From: Paenibacillus sp. 481
GTDB taxonomy: Bacteria > Bacillota > Bacilli > Paenibacillales > Paenibacillaceae
Direction: 5' to 3'
Length of the DNA: 64,000 nucleotides
Assembly (NCBI RefSeq): GCF_021223605.1
Contig: NZ_CP075175.1
Location: forward strand, 2,734,501 to 2,798,500
Position numbers and translations under genes: made by a program
The notes under the pieces: model-generated
What the model saw: only the letters and a program-made list of their open reading frames with translations
The model's database searches: none
What the model was told of the DNA's origin: nothing
Part shown: positions 36,147-46,097 of the stretch, piece by piece
Position numbering within the stretch: position 1 is the first letter of the stretch
Layout of the letters: every line of letters begins with the position of its first letter

Positions 36147-38153
36147 GTGTTGCAACTTTTAGAAAATTGGAATCGACGGACAAAGAAATGGCTTTGGCTA
36201 CTCGTTATCGTCGGTTTAGTAGCTGCTTTGCCAATTGCAGTGCAGCGTGTTCAGACTGAGGAGACAGCTAACAAGGTTGAACTGGTGTTTGACTATCGAG
36301 ATTTAGTCGATATTTCACGATTAATGCCACAACCTTCATTGTTTATTAATGAACAATTGGATCGTTTAAAAGAAGCAGGCGTCCAATCAATGGCGATGTT
36401 TGAAAGTTCTTTAATTGAACTGGAAACAGCGCAGCGAATTGAGATGTACACTTCTGAACAGGCATTCATGCTACAAGGGAAAGTGCCGCCAAAAGATGAA
36501 AACTATACGTATGTACTGTTTTTGTCGTCTGAAGATGAATCGAAATTATCACCACTAATTGAAAAGACATTTATCCGATTAGGCATTAACGTAAAGCTTT
36601 GGAAGTTTGAGGGTAAAAACGGTCTGATTATTGAGACGCCACGCGAAAGCGCAGTGCTGAAGCCGATGCCTCAAGATCCATTAGCAGTTGAACTACTGCG
36701 TTCCAAAGGTTTTACAATCGTGCCGCGTATTTCAGATACATTGCAATATAATGAAGCAGTCGTGGACGAGTTATTAGCGGGTTACAAAGAGCTTGGTGTA
36801 AAACGTATTTTGTTTGACGGGGATGCTGTCAAAGGTTTTAACGATGACGCAGACATGAAGAGCTTGGCTAACTTTGCAGGCTTGTTGAATAAATACGACA
36901 TGGGTGTTGCAGCGATAGAAGGCTTGAAATCGCCGCAGCAAGGGATGAACAAGCTTGCATATATGACAAAGTATAATGTAGCGCGAATTCACTCCATCAA
37001 CGAGCAGGAGTCATTTAATGAACCTGACGTATTAGGCGATCGCATGAGATTAGCTGTTAAAGATCGCAATATTCGGATGATTTATTTAAATGCTTCTGTG
37101 AAAAAAGATACGGTCAAAGCTGAAATTGTACATTCCATTGACAACTTGATCAATAGCTTGAAAGAGCCTGGTCATGCTTTAGCTGCGATCGAAGGAAACG
37201 GCTTTACGTTTGGACAAGCGGTTCCGTTCGAAGTTCACGATGCAGGCTGGCAACGTTATGCCAAAATGATTGTCGTATTGGGCGGCGTTGCGTTAATCGC
37301 GCTGTTAATATCGTACTTTGCCCCTTATGTTATGCTCCCGGCATTTGTACTGGGTGCAATTGGGTGTGCAGGATTGTACGTGCTTCGTCCGGTTATTATG
37401 GAGCAGGCATTAGCGCTTGGGGTCTCCATTAGTGCACCGACGATTGCGATGGTACTCGCCATTCGCCGCATTGAGATGAGCTCAAATGTTAAGGCATTTG
37501 GTGCGCGTGTAGGCCTAGCTTCGGCGTTGTTCCTACGCACTGCACTTATTTCATTGCTGGCTGTACCATACATTATTGCTTTATTGAATAATATTACTTA
37601 CAGCTTAGTTATTACTCAGTTCCGTGGTGTTAGCTTGTTGCACTTAGCGCCAATCGCGCTCACGGCACTGTACGTGTTCTTATATCGCGGTGAGTCTGTT
37701 ATTTCTGAGGCAAAACGTTGGTTGAACATGCCTATCAAGGTGTTCTGGGTAGTGGCAGGCGGTTTTGTTGGCGTGATCGGTCTATACTACATGTCGCGTA
37801 CAGGTAATGCAGGTTCAGCGTCCCAATTGGAGTTGGCATTCCGTTGGTTGCTTGAAGATACTCTCGGTGTACGGCCGCGTATGAAAGAATTTATGTTTGC
37901 TCACCCTGTCTTTTTAGTGGGGGCATTTATCGCGTTCCGTTATCGCTGGGGATTGTATTTGTTCATCATTGCAGCAATAGGACAATTGTCGATGGTTGAC
38001 ACGTTTGCACATATTCATACTCCTGTCCTCATTTCAGTTGCTCGTACTGCATTGGGCCTTGGTTTAGGATTTGTAGTTGGACTTGTGGGTGTTGTTCTAT
38101 GGTCAGTGGCAGAAAGGTGTTGGGATGCATGGCGTCCAAAAATCAAACTATAG
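36147..38153 (+). CDS. DUF5693-family polytopic membrane protein
   Basis: 668 residues. One N-terminal helix (about 15-32), an extracytoplasmic domain to about 365 and then at least eight helices grouped at about 370-660. Reads as the DUF5693 family, which in Paenibacillus-like genomes is found beside csaB. GTG 36147 (or TTG 36150) follows AAGGAGGGAA. The csaB start at 38129 lies 25 nt inside this gene, so they are coupled. I see no catalytic motif I can name. By location it may take part in SCWP export, polymerisation or attachment, but that is inference. Confidence 0.72.
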   Translation: MLQLLENWNRRTKKWLWLLVIVGLVAALPIAVQRVQTEETANKVELVFDYRDLVDISRLMPQPSLFINEQLDRLKEAGVQSMAMFESSLIELETAQRIEMYTSEQAFMLQGKVPPKDENYTYVLFLSSEDESKLSPLIEKTFIRLGINVKLWKFEGKNGLIIETPRESAVLKPMPQDPLAVELLRSKGFTIVPRISDTLQYNEAVVDELLAGYKELGVKRILFDGDAVKGFNDDADMKSLANFAGLLNKYDMGVAAIEGLKSPQQGMNKLAYMTKYNVARIHSINEQESFNEPDVLGDRMRLAVKDRNIRMIYLNASVKKDTVKAEIVHSIDNLINSLKEPGHALAAIEGNGFTFGQAVPFEVHDAGWQRYAKMIVVLGGVALIALLISYFAPYVMLPAFVLGAIGCAGLYVLRPVIMEQALALGVSISAPTIAMVLAIRRIEMSSNVKAFGARVGLASALFLRTALISLLAVPYIIALLNNITYSLVITQFRGVSLLHLAPIALTALYVFLYRGESVISEAKRWLNMPIKVFWVVAGGFVGVIGLYYMSRTGNAGSASQLELAFRWLLEDTLGVRPRMKEFMFAHPVFLVGAFIAFRYRWGLYLFIIAAIGQLSMVDTFAHIHTPVLISVARTALGLGLGFVVGLVGVVLWSVAERCWDAWRPKIKL

Positions 38154-39316
38154 CGATATCCGGTTATTACGGATTTAATAACAGCGGTGACGAGGCAGTA
38201 CTGCTGTCTATCTTAACTGCACTAGAGCGCGCTGGGCAGGCACAAGGTGTAAAGGTTGAGCCGGTTGTGCTGTCCGGCGATCCAGCGACAACAACTCGGT
38301 TGTACGGCGTACGTGCCGTACACCGAATGAAGCCGGGCGACGTATTTGGTGCATTGCGCAGCTGCGACGGACTTATTAGCGGCGGAGGCAGCTTGTTGCA
38401 AGATGCAACAAGCGCAAAGACGATACCGTATTACTTGGCCGTATTGAAGCTTGCGCAAATGTTGGGCAAGCCGACGTTTATTTATGCGCAAGGCGTAGGC
38501 CCTGTTCAAAAACAATCGTTCTATGCGCCTATCCGCCATGTCTTTTCACGCGCTGCCTATGTATCGGTACGCGATGAAGAGTCGGCACAATTGCTTAATA
38601 CGATGGGCATAGCGCGCAGTGGTGTGAATGTTGTGCCTGACCCGGTAATGGGACTGCGCTTGCCAGAAGGAATGGAAAGTGGCAGTGCTCATGTATTCGC
38701 AGCTTCTGGGGAAAATGTAGCACCTGATTCCATTGCTCCAGGAGCAGGTGGCTTTGACGAGGAAGGGCGCCCATATGTAGGTGTCTCCGTACGTTTCTGG
38801 AATAAGGACCGTTCGGACATGGATGCCATCGCGGCTATGCTGAACAAGTTGGCTCATGATCAAGCTGTGCATATTCGTTTCTTACCTTTCCATGGCGAGT
38901 CCGACAAAGCAGCGTCGCAATACATTATGGATCGACTTGCCCTTGATGAAGGACGCTCAGTCATGAGTCTCTGTCCTCCGCTTGAGCATCCGCAAGCGAT
39001 GCTTGCGGAAGTAAGTCGCTGCCGCATACTGATCGGTATGCGTTTGCACTCGTTGATTTATGCCGCTTCTCAGGAGGTGCCGATGTTAGGCATATCCTAT
39101 GATCCTAAGATCGATCAATTTTTACACCGTCTCGGTTTAAAAGCAGTCGGTTCGACGCAGCAGTTGGATGCAGACTTAGCGGCTGCTCAAGCTTTAAATA
39201 CACTTGTTGGCGTTGAAGAGTGGCGCATTTCGCATCATGAGGCCATTGTACAGTTGAAACGTCAAGCAGAGGAGCCTGCCCAGCAAGTCGTGCAATGGCT
39301 GAGTAACAAGAGATAA
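38129..39316 (+). CDS. csaB: Polysaccharide pyruvyl transferase CsaB
   Basis: Transfers pyruvate from PEP to ManNAc of the SCWP lipid intermediate, forming the 4,6-ketal that SLH domains recognise. 395 residues with the family pattern: GYYGFNNSGDEAVL (12-25), SGGGSLLQD (84-92), Arg148 in SVRDE, VPDPV and GMRLHSLIYAA (Arg305, His307) at the PEP site. ATG 38129 follows AAAGGTG (38112-38118). A variable Ala/Gly/Ser-rich insert lies at about 180-210. Overlap with the DUF5693 gene and a 12-nt gap to tagA indicate a single operon. The SLH genes downstream are its presumed beneficiaries. Confidence 0.93.
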   Translation: MASKNQTIAISGYYGFNNSGDEAVLLSILTALERAGQAQGVKVEPVVLSGDPATTTRLYGVRAVHRMKPGDVFGALRSCDGLISGGGSLLQDATSAKTIPYYLAVLKLAQMLGKPTFIYAQGVGPVQKQSFYAPIRHVFSRAAYVSVRDEESAQLLNTMGIARSGVNVVPDPVMGLRLPEGMESGSAHVFAASGENVAPDSIAPGAGGFDEEGRPYVGVSVRFWNKDRSDMDAIAAMLNKLAHDQAVHIRFLPFHGESDKAASQYIMDRLALDEGRSVMSLCPPLEHPQAMLAEVSRCRILIGMRLHSLIYAASQEVPMLGISYDPKIDQFLHRLGLKAVGSTQQLDADLAAAQALNTLVGVEEWRISHHEAIVQLKRQAEEPAQQVVQWLSNKR

Positions 39317-39328
39317 AGGTGATGAGTG

Positions 39329-40102
39329 ATGAAGCAAACGAGTAACCATAGTGCATTAGCCGAAATTCCAACGGTACCGATTTATGGTGTTCCGTTTTCC
39401 AAATTAAATATGAAGCAAACGGTCGATTACTTAACACAATCAGTAACGAGCGGTGAATCGCTTCAAGTTGTAACGGCGAATCCCATTATGGTGATGGCAG
39501 CCTTGGAAGATGATCATTGGATGCGCATTATGCAGCAAGCCGATCTAATCGTTCCAGACGGTGCAGGCATTGTGTGGGCTGCCAACTTTGCGGGCGAGCC
39601 GGTAGCCGAGCGTGTTGCAGGATTTGATTTACTGCATGAGTTGATGCGTGTAGGGGAAAGCCAACGTTGGAGAGTGTTTTTGCTTGGCTCTTCACCTGAA
39701 GTGGTTCAACTGACAGCTGAACGGTTACAGGAAAAGTATCCGGAAGTTCAATTTGTTGGCGCGCGTGATGGATTTTTCCGCGCTGATGAGGATGAGGCTG
39801 TTATTCAGCAAATTCGCGAAGCAGCCCCGCACTTATTATTTGTCGCACGTGGCGCTGATACACAGGAGCCGTGGATTGCCCAGCATCGTCATAAGCTGCA
39901 AGTGCCAGTGATGATGGGTGTTGGTGGCAGCTTCGATATTATTTCTGGAAGATCGAAGCGTGCCCCAGTATGGATGCAGCGAATGAAGCTGGAATGGCTG
40001 TACCGCTTGCTTAGAGAGCCGAAAAGATTCATACGGATGCTCGCGTTACCGAAATTTGCACTGAAAGTAATCCGAGATAAACAAAAAGTGATAAAACGTT
40101 AA
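39329..40102 (+). CDS. tagA: WecG/TagA-family N-acetylmannosaminyltransferase
   Basis: Adds ManNAc from UDP-ManNAc to undecaprenyl-PP-GlcNAc (WecG/TagA/CpsF, GT26). 257 residues. Residues matching the known active-site set are Thr49 and Asn51 in TANPIMVM, Asp77 in VPDGAG, Arg95 in ERVAGFDL and Gln179 in GADTQEPW; GVGGSFDIISGRSKRAP and a basic membrane-binding tail follow. The common NPEM reads NPIM here and PKQE reads DTQE, so the donor pocket differs slightly from teichoic-acid TagA. ATG 39329 is 5-8 nt after AAAGGTGATG. Its product would be the acceptor for CsaB (inference). Confidence 0.92.
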   Translation: MKQTSNHSALAEIPTVPIYGVPFSKLNMKQTVDYLTQSVTSGESLQVVTANPIMVMAALEDDHWMRIMQQADLIVPDGAGIVWAANFAGEPVAERVAGFDLLHELMRVGESQRWRVFLLGSSPEVVQLTAERLQEKYPEVQFVGARDGFFRADEDEAVIQQIREAAPHLLFVARGADTQEPWIAQHRHKLQVPVMMGVGGSFDIISGRSKRAPVWMQRMKLEWLYRLLREPKRFIRMLALPKFALKVIRDKQKVIKR

Positions 40103-40200
40103 TGAAATATCGTTTAAGCTTTCATTTTCGTAAGATTGCGCACCATTTCGGCGGTGGTGTTTCTAATTTGAACGGAGTATAATTCAATCCGGTAACATAA

Positions 40201-41352
40201 ATGGGGGTTGAAAATAAACCGATGATGACCGTATATGTAATTGGTGGACTGCTAGCTTTGCTGCTTGCCACCGGGTTAACGCCGTTAGTTAAGAAGTTTG
40301 CCATTAAAGTTGGCGCAGTTGATGTGCCTAATGCCCGCAAAGTGCATACAAGTGTTATGCCTCGTATGGGTGGTCTTGCTATTTACGGTGCGTTTGTTCT
40401 CGGTTTGCTGGCCATGATGCCATTTGTGCCAGACCTATTGTTCAGCGCAACGCGTGAAGCAAGTTTAGTGAAAGCACTTCTCGCTGGTGGTTTTGTTATT
40501 GTACTGATTGGCGCCTTGGATGATCGCTTTGAGTTGTCTGCTAAGGTGAAATTGCTTGGACAAATTGTTGCCGCTTGTGTTGTTGTGTTTGGTTTTGACC
40601 TGACAGTTGACTTTGTTAACGTGCCGTTCGGCGACCGTTACTGGTCCATGGAAGCTTGGTTAGCTGTACCGTTGACCATTTTCTGGATTGTCGGTGTGAC
40701 GAATGCCATCAACTTGATTGACGGATTGGACGGGCTCGCTGCAGGTGTGTCTGCAATTTCGATTGCAACGATTCTTGTGATGGCTATTTTTATGGGCAAT
40801 CCTATCGTCATCCTGTTATGTGTTTTATTGCTCGGTAGCATTATTGGATTCTTATTCTTTAATTTTCATCCAGCACGTATCTTCATGGGTGACACTGGAT
40901 CTTTGTTCCTAGGCTTCAGCTTAGCCGTCTTATCTATGCTTGGATTTAAACAAATCGCACTTATGTCCTTCGTTACGCCATTGTTAATTATCGGTGTTCC
41001 GTTGTCAGATACATTTTTTGCTATAATACGTCGTTGGCTCAATAAGAAGCCGATTTTTGCCCCGGATAAAGGGCATCTTCATCACTGTTTACGTGAGCTA
41101 GGCTTTAGCCATCGCAAGACGGTCTTAATTATTTATGGCATCGCCACTTCCTTTGGTGTATTGGCCATCATTCAATCAGCAGCTGCATCGCATGATGCAA
41201 CTTGGGTGACGTTCGTCGTCATCTGCGTCTTGCTTGTAGCACTGCAAGTGGGCGCCGAAATCATCGGACTTGTCAGTAAGACAAAACGTCCAGTGCTTAA
41301 TCTTTTACATCGCTTGCGAGTGAAGGAACAAGCAGATTCACGTTCAGAATAA
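40201..41352 (+). CDS. tagO: Undecaprenyl-phosphate N-acetylglucosaminyl-1-phosphate transferase (TagO/WecA)
   Basis: Starts SCWP or teichoic-acid synthesis by moving GlcNAc-1-P from UDP-GlcNAc to undecaprenyl phosphate. 383 residues, about eleven helices. Signatures are DDRFELS, the catalytic NLIDGLDGLAAG, IFMGDTGSLFLGF and the cytoplasmic DKGHLHHCL, where the usual Arg of HLHHRL is Cys. The start is uncertain: ATG 40201 lies just after a TATAAT (40178-40183) with little ribosome site, whereas ATG 40222/40225 follows GGGGG at 14-17 nt. The N-terminus KVHTSVMPRMGG is standard. A terminator follows the stop. Compare the paralogue at 9951. Confidence 0.92.
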   Translation: MGVENKPMMTVYVIGGLLALLLATGLTPLVKKFAIKVGAVDVPNARKVHTSVMPRMGGLAIYGAFVLGLLAMMPFVPDLLFSATREASLVKALLAGGFVIVLIGALDDRFELSAKVKLLGQIVAACVVVFGFDLTVDFVNVPFGDRYWSMEAWLAVPLTIFWIVGVTNAINLIDGLDGLAAGVSAISIATILVMAIFMGNPIVILLCVLLLGSIIGFLFFNFHPARIFMGDTGSLFLGFSLAVLSMLGFKQIALMSFVTPLLIIGVPLSDTFFAIIRRWLNKKPIFAPDKGHLHHCLRELGFSHRKTVLIIYGIATSFGVLAIIQSAAASHDATWVTFVVICVLLVALQVGAEIIGLVSKTKRPVLNLLHRLRVKEQADSRSE

Positions 41353-41378
41353 AGCGATAACAGCTGTAAAGCTGCGAG

Positions 41379-41432
41379 AGCCTCTGTTTTCTTTCCTGCT
41401 AAGGTAGGAGAGAAGACAGGGGCTTTTATTTA
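41379..41432 (+). terminator. Terminator of the csaB-tagA-tagO unit
   Basis: AGCCTCTGTTTTC (41379-41391) pairs with GAAGACAGGGGCT (41412-41424), 13 bp with two G-T, followed by TTTATTTAT. Confidence 0.88.
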
Positions 41433-41483
41433 TATAGGTCAGTTGAACGAAACTGTGTAAAGTTTAAGGATTTAACTAAATAT

Positions 41484-41512
41484 TTGGACTCTGAAAACCG
41501 ATAAAATATTAC
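41484..41512 (+). promoter_or_regulatory. Candidate promoter of the 1350-residue SLH protein
   Basis: TTGGAC (41484-41489), 17 bp, TATTAC (41507-41512); the start codon follows about 35 nt after the expected start site. Confidence 0.5.
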
Positions 41513-41553
41513 ATACAATTATGATGGCGATTATAAGAAGGAGGACTTTTACG

Positions 41554-44500
41554 TTGAAAAGATTTTTATCTATTCTACTTACGGTTGCGTTAGTATTTAC
41601 GCTTGTGCCGATTCCATTCGGCGCTGCTAAGATTGCTGAAGCAGCTGGCGCTGCGCAATTTTTTATTTTTCCTAACGAACAGTACACTCCGGCAAGCGCT
41701 CGTGTAACGAACAACGAACGCATTACGTTGAACGGTACGTTGAACGGAGTAAACGGAAATACGATGTCGTACAGTATTTATCAGATTACGATGAATGGTA
41801 CGCAGGAATCTATTATTGACAAAAGGGAAGAGCAAACAGCGGGTATTAACCTAAACGGTTCTCAGATTAGCATACCTAATTTGCAGTTGTTCCCTGGTTT
41901 GAATCGCATCACATTTAAAGGAATGCAGGGAGCGTCTCAAGTAACGGACTCCATCTTTATTGAGTACCGTAATGGACCTACCATGTACGATATGATGGCG
42001 ACGCTGGATGGTTACAATTTTGACCTGAAGGAAAAAGAAACAACAGTTGTTCATTCGCCGCAATCAAAAGGACGTCAAAACGTAAATATCAGCATTTCCG
42101 GTAAAGCGCCGAATGCAGATAAAGTTCAAGTTACGGTTAATGGACGTAGTTGGACGTTTAACGTTGCTAAGGCAAATGATTATACGTTTTTTGCTTCACC
42201 GATTAGTGTAAACAAGGGTAAAAACGTAGTTACCATTAAATCTTTTAACGGAAATCAAGCGGTAGAAACGACAAGAGAATTGGCGTTTTACAACGACACC
42301 GTAACATTTGTCGATGTGCACATGCTTGACAACGCGGGTAATAAAGTAGACTTGGCTACGAATTCAACTGCTGTAGTGGGTACGGATAAGAAAATTTACG
42401 GTCGCGCACTTATTCCGATTGTCCCTAACACGGCTAATCCTCCGATCCCGACAATCACATACGAATTTGACGGGGTAACAGGAACGGCTGGAAATGTTCA
42501 ATTGGTCAAAGTGAACCCAACTTTCATGGAACTTTCATTTGATATCGACCAATCGAGCAGAATGGTAAATGACAAGGAATTGCACTTGAAGTTAATCAGT
42601 ACGAACATGTCAACGGTTCCGCCTAGCCAAGAATCTCAAGGTGGCTTCTCCATTACGTTGAAGGATGCGAGTAAGCCTTATATTCATGAGATTAAATACT
42701 TGCCTGGTTATAACGCGAACATGAATGCGTCTGAAGTGTTGTCTTTGCAAGGATCTAATATGGAGGGTGCGGAAATATTTTCGCTTCCAGCAGGGGTAGA
42801 AATTCTTATTCCTAACGGATCTAACCAAGCTGTAACGATCGATAAGGTTACAGATGCATTTAACAAGAGTTATACAGCTGGTTTTAAATTGTCTGACAAT
42901 CCAGTTGCTACAGATACTGTAGTTCATAACATTAACGGTGTACCAACTTCGATGCTGCGTCTCATTTACGTACTCGAAAAGCTTCCTATTACGGGTCAAC
43001 AAACGCTTGAATTTAAGACGAGTAACGGTGAGATCAAAAAGGTTACAGTTACAATGCTTTACGGGCCGTTTGTAAAGTTTGATACGATTCATGACGGTAT
43101 GAAAATTTATACCGACACAACAGAGGCTGTTGATCAGCGTAAGAGAAAGATTATTACTGAGGCGTTAGGTCAATTTAAAGGACAGCTTTTTAACATTGCT
43201 ACTCCAGAAGAGATCGAGTATAACGGTACTAAGAAATCGGTATTCTTCTATATTAATAATACGACGATTGAACTTATAATGGATGGCTCGGACAAGTCGA
43301 AATTCATTCTGAAGGATGACGCTGAAAGAGACAAAGCATTTGCAGCACTTTATGCGGGTGACAATAAGTTGAAATTTGTGTTCCGTTCTAAAAATGCGTT
43401 CTATGAGAAGTCTGTAACTGTTACGTTAATTCCAACGAACTTGCCTGTTATTCCGGCACCAAATACAGCAGGTGTATTTCCTTTTAACGTAAAAGCAAGC
43501 AATGTAAACCCTAAGCATGTCGAGGCTGATTTTGAGAAGCAGGGATCGGTTTATCTGACACGTTTGGATAGACTTAAGGTTTATGGAACGTTTGACTTTA
43601 TCGATTTGGGTAAATCTGCATCGGCTGTTGAACAAAAAATTAATGATTTGAGAAGCAGCAACCAATCTAATAACTATAAAGTTGTCATTAAATCACCAAG
43701 CCTTAAGCAAGACATCGTTTGGTCTTTGGATCATAACTTTAAGGTTGAGGATATTAACGGAAGCAAAGATATTATCCCAAATAATAATGTGACACCAAAT
43801 CCTAATTTGATTGTTACGTATCATGCGGAAAATGAAAACTTCTCGTTTGTTATCACATCTGATGGCAGATCAGGCGGAAGTTCTACTTCCAAAGATGACG
43901 GAATTTTGGTTCCTGTAGATGGAAGTCCACTCGTTATTAATATGACGGTGTACAACAACGGTGAAGGTGGACCACGTGCTTCTTACCGTCTAGAGGTAGT
44001 TCCAATTAATTTACCATATTCCATTGTTAAACCGTCTGTGGAGCAAAGGGTAGTTAATCAGAATTTTGTTGAAGTTATTATTAGCTCGCCTGGAGCTGAT
44101 AAAGTAACAATTAATAAGATTAACGCTGAAAAAATTGCTTACGACCCGGATTATGATAAGAATATTGATTATCCACATGCTTATAGAGCATTTGTAACGG
44201 GGCTTAAGCCTAATCGTGAGAACAAAATTGAATTTATTATTACAAAAGGTAAGGACAGCTATAAGCAATCGTTTACCGTTAAGTATGTAGCGACTGCCAT
44301 ACCAGGCGCGCAATTTATGGAGAAGATGAAAAATTCCCATAAAGTCTTTGATAATACATTAACTCTTACGCTTGCAAAAGGGACGAACTTAATACGTAAA
44401 GATCACAATGTACCAGAGCAATTTAAAACGCAAGTTTACAATGAACACAATATGTTATTTGCATTAGCTAATCCACATGATGGTGTTGTTGATCGTAAGG

Positions 44501-45606
44501 ACTTTGAAACAATCCCTGCTAACTTTAACTTGGAACTGATACAAGCAGGAACTATTTTTAGAGCGAGCTTCCCTGAAAGATTTATTAAAGCAAGTTCGGT
44601 CTTCTGGATCGATCCAGGTATGGCTGATGATATTCACAATAATACTCCGGGTAGTGGTACTATTCAGGGGGATAATTTATATGATCCAATTCCACAAGGT
44701 AGCCAACCGCATCAGTTGCCAGGCTCACCTATACCTATGTTCTATAATCGTGGATACGATAGAGAGTTAGTCCCATCTAAAGCAGGTAAGCTTACCTTGT
44801 CTTATGATAAAAATTTAGCTCAAGACGCCGGTAGACTTGTTTCGGTGTTCCGCTTCGATCCAGATTTGCAACAATGGGAAAATATCGGTGGAGTAGTAGA
44901 TAATAAAAAACGTACGATTACAGTACCGTTTGAGCGTTTTGGTTATTACGTAGTAGGTAAGATGGGATACTCTTACCCTGATGTTGTACAGCACCCATAT
45001 GCACGTGATCATATTGAAACGATCTTTGCAAAAGGGGTTATGAATGCTGAACAGCCATTAAGCTCCTTTGGAACAGACTTATATGTTAGTCGTCCAGAGT
45101 TCGCTCGTATGTTGGTCCGTGCTAAAGAGCTTCCATTGAATTATGACGGTCCGCAACATTTCAACGATGTGTACGTACCGCCAGTTGGTGAACGTAACAA
45201 GATTAATACGACTGCTTTGTATGACTTCCGTTATATTGAAACGGCAGCTCGTGAGGGGATTGTTCGTGGAGTAGAGCCGCAAGTATTTGGTGTGAATCTA
45301 TCCATCCAGCGTCAAGATGCTGCGGTTATGATAGCTAAAGCATTGAATATGAAGCTTGAAACAAACCCTGACAAGGTAAAGAAAGACTTGCTCAAGTATT
45401 TTGAAGATGCTGACAAAGTGGATTACTACGCTCGACCGTCTGTATTGGCAATTGCGAAGAAAGGCTTTATTAAAGGAATTCCTGTGGAGCCTAAGAATCC
45501 AAAAACGAAGTATGTGTTCAACCCTAATGCCAATATGCTGCGAGGCGATGCAGCACTAATTATGGCTAATGTTATGATAGATATGAAGAAGCTTCCTAAG
45601 ATGTAG
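41554..45606 (+). CDS. Large exported protein with C-terminal SLH domains
   Basis: 1350 residues. Signal peptide (MKRFLSILLTVALVFTL...GAAKIAEA, about 1-31), then some 1100 residues of repeated beta-rich units with no family I can name, a ZU5/Gly-rich stretch near 1030-1060, and three SLH domains at about 1138-1350 that should bind pyruvylated SCWP. SLH hallmarks are YPDV...HPYARDHIETIFAKGVM, YVSRPEFARML and the final LRGDAALIMANVM. Start TTG 41554 follows AAGGAGGA; an ATG at 41521 lacks a site. It lies directly downstream of the tagO terminator and ahead of the S-layer gene. A cell-surface adhesin or structural role is likely; the substrate is unknown. Confidence 0.85.
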   Translation: MKRFLSILLTVALVFTLVPIPFGAAKIAEAAGAAQFFIFPNEQYTPASARVTNNERITLNGTLNGVNGNTMSYSIYQITMNGTQESIIDKREEQTAGINLNGSQISIPNLQLFPGLNRITFKGMQGASQVTDSIFIEYRNGPTMYDMMATLDGYNFDLKEKETTVVHSPQSKGRQNVNISISGKAPNADKVQVTVNGRSWTFNVAKANDYTFFASPISVNKGKNVVTIKSFNGNQAVETTRELAFYNDTVTFVDVHMLDNAGNKVDLATNSTAVVGTDKKIYGRALIPIVPNTANPPIPTITYEFDGVTGTAGNVQLVKVNPTFMELSFDIDQSSRMVNDKELHLKLISTNMSTVPPSQESQGGFSITLKDASKPYIHEIKYLPGYNANMNASEVLSLQGSNMEGAEIFSLPAGVEILIPNGSNQAVTIDKVTDAFNKSYTAGFKLSDNPVATDTVVHNINGVPTSMLRLIYVLEKLPITGQQTLEFKTSNGEIKKVTVTMLYGPFVKFDTIHDGMKIYTDTTEAVDQRKRKIITEALGQFKGQLFNIATPEEIEYNGTKKSVFFYINNTTIELIMDGSDKSKFILKDDAERDKAFAALYAGDNKLKFVFRSKNAFYEKSVTVTLIPTNLPVIPAPNTAGVFPFNVKASNVNPKHVEADFEKQGSVYLTRLDRLKVYGTFDFIDLGKSASAVEQKINDLRSSNQSNNYKVVIKSPSLKQDIVWSLDHNFKVEDINGSKDIIPNNNVTPNPNLIVTYHAENENFSFVITSDGRSGGSSTSKDDGILVPVDGSPLVINMTVYNNGEGGPRASYRLEVVPINLPYSIVKPSVEQRVVNQNFVEVIISSPGADKVTINKINAEKIAYDPDYDKNIDYPHAYRAFVTGLKPNRENKIEFIITKGKDSYKQSFTVKYVATAIPGAQFMEKMKNSHKVFDNTLTLTLAKGTNLIRKDHNVPEQFKTQVYNEHNMLFALANPHDGVVDRKDFETIPANFNLELIQAGTIFRASFPERFIKASSVFWIDPGMADDIHNNTPGSGTIQGDNLYDPIPQGSQPHQLPGSPIPMFYNRGYDRELVPSKAGKLTLSYDKNLAQDAGRLVSVFRFDPDLQQWENIGGVVDNKKRTITVPFERFGYYVVGKMGYSYPDVVQHPYARDHIETIFAKGVMNAEQPLSSFGTDLYVSRPEFARMLVRAKELPLNYDGPQHFNDVYVPPVGERNKINTTALYDFRYIETAAREGIVRGVEPQVFGVNLSIQRQDAAVMIAKALNMKLETNPDKVKKDLLKYFEDADKVDYYARPSVLAIAKKGFIKGIPVEPKNPKTKYVFNPNANMLRGDAALIMANVMIDMKKLPKM

Positions 45607-45648
45607 AAACTGTGTTTCAGATGTATAGTTAATGGGTAGTAAGTAGAT

Positions 45649-45670
45649 GGAGCCGAGTAAGCTCGGCTCC
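45649..45670. promoter_or_regulatory. Perfect 9-bp hairpin after the SLH gene, without T run
   Basis: GGAGCCGAG (45649-45657) pairs with CTCGGCTCC (45662-45670) over a 4-nt loop. Neither strand has a T tract, so it may be a 3' stability element or a non-canonical terminator. Confidence 0.6.
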
Positions 45671-45794
45671 GCCTTATGACTTAATGGTATGCAGTTAATA
45701 GTAGTTAACTATACTAATTATTTCTTAGATGTATTGAATACGTAAAAATTCCTTATACGTGGATTTAATGTAACGCATTGGAAATCATTAGAAC

Positions 45795-45823
45795 GTGACT
45801 AAACGCTGCAAACACGCTATACT
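45795..45823 (+). promoter_or_regulatory. Candidate distal promoter P2 of the S-layer gene
   Basis: GTGACT (45795-45800), 17 bp, TATACT (45818-45823). It would give a leader of about 470 nt. Confidence 0.4.
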
Positions 45824-46068
45824 ATCACATGTAGATGAAAGATGCATACATAAATACGAACGTAATTTAATATCGTTAGTATAGCAAACGAGTATATAGT
45901 TTGAACGGAAATCATAGGACTTTAGCTCGTTGTTTTCAAAGATGCGAAAAAAACGAAAAAACTTTCGTGAATAGCGCAACTTTTTATGAAACCGAGCGTT
46001 TAATAACATGAAGTTAAAAAACAGTGGCGAAAATCACTTATTGTTCCCTGATTTTCTCAAAAATATGC

Positions 46069-46097
46069 TTTACGCTGGTCTGCTGTCATTGTATAAT
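46069..46097 (+). promoter_or_regulatory. Proximal promoter P1 of the S-layer gene
   Basis: TTTACG (46069-46074), 17 bp, TATAAT (46092-46097), expected start near 46104, leader about 195 nt. The same TTTACGCT -35 region with N17 and TATAAT recurs at 54408-54436. Between 45671 and 46068 I see only P2 and AT-rich sequence. Confidence 0.6.
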
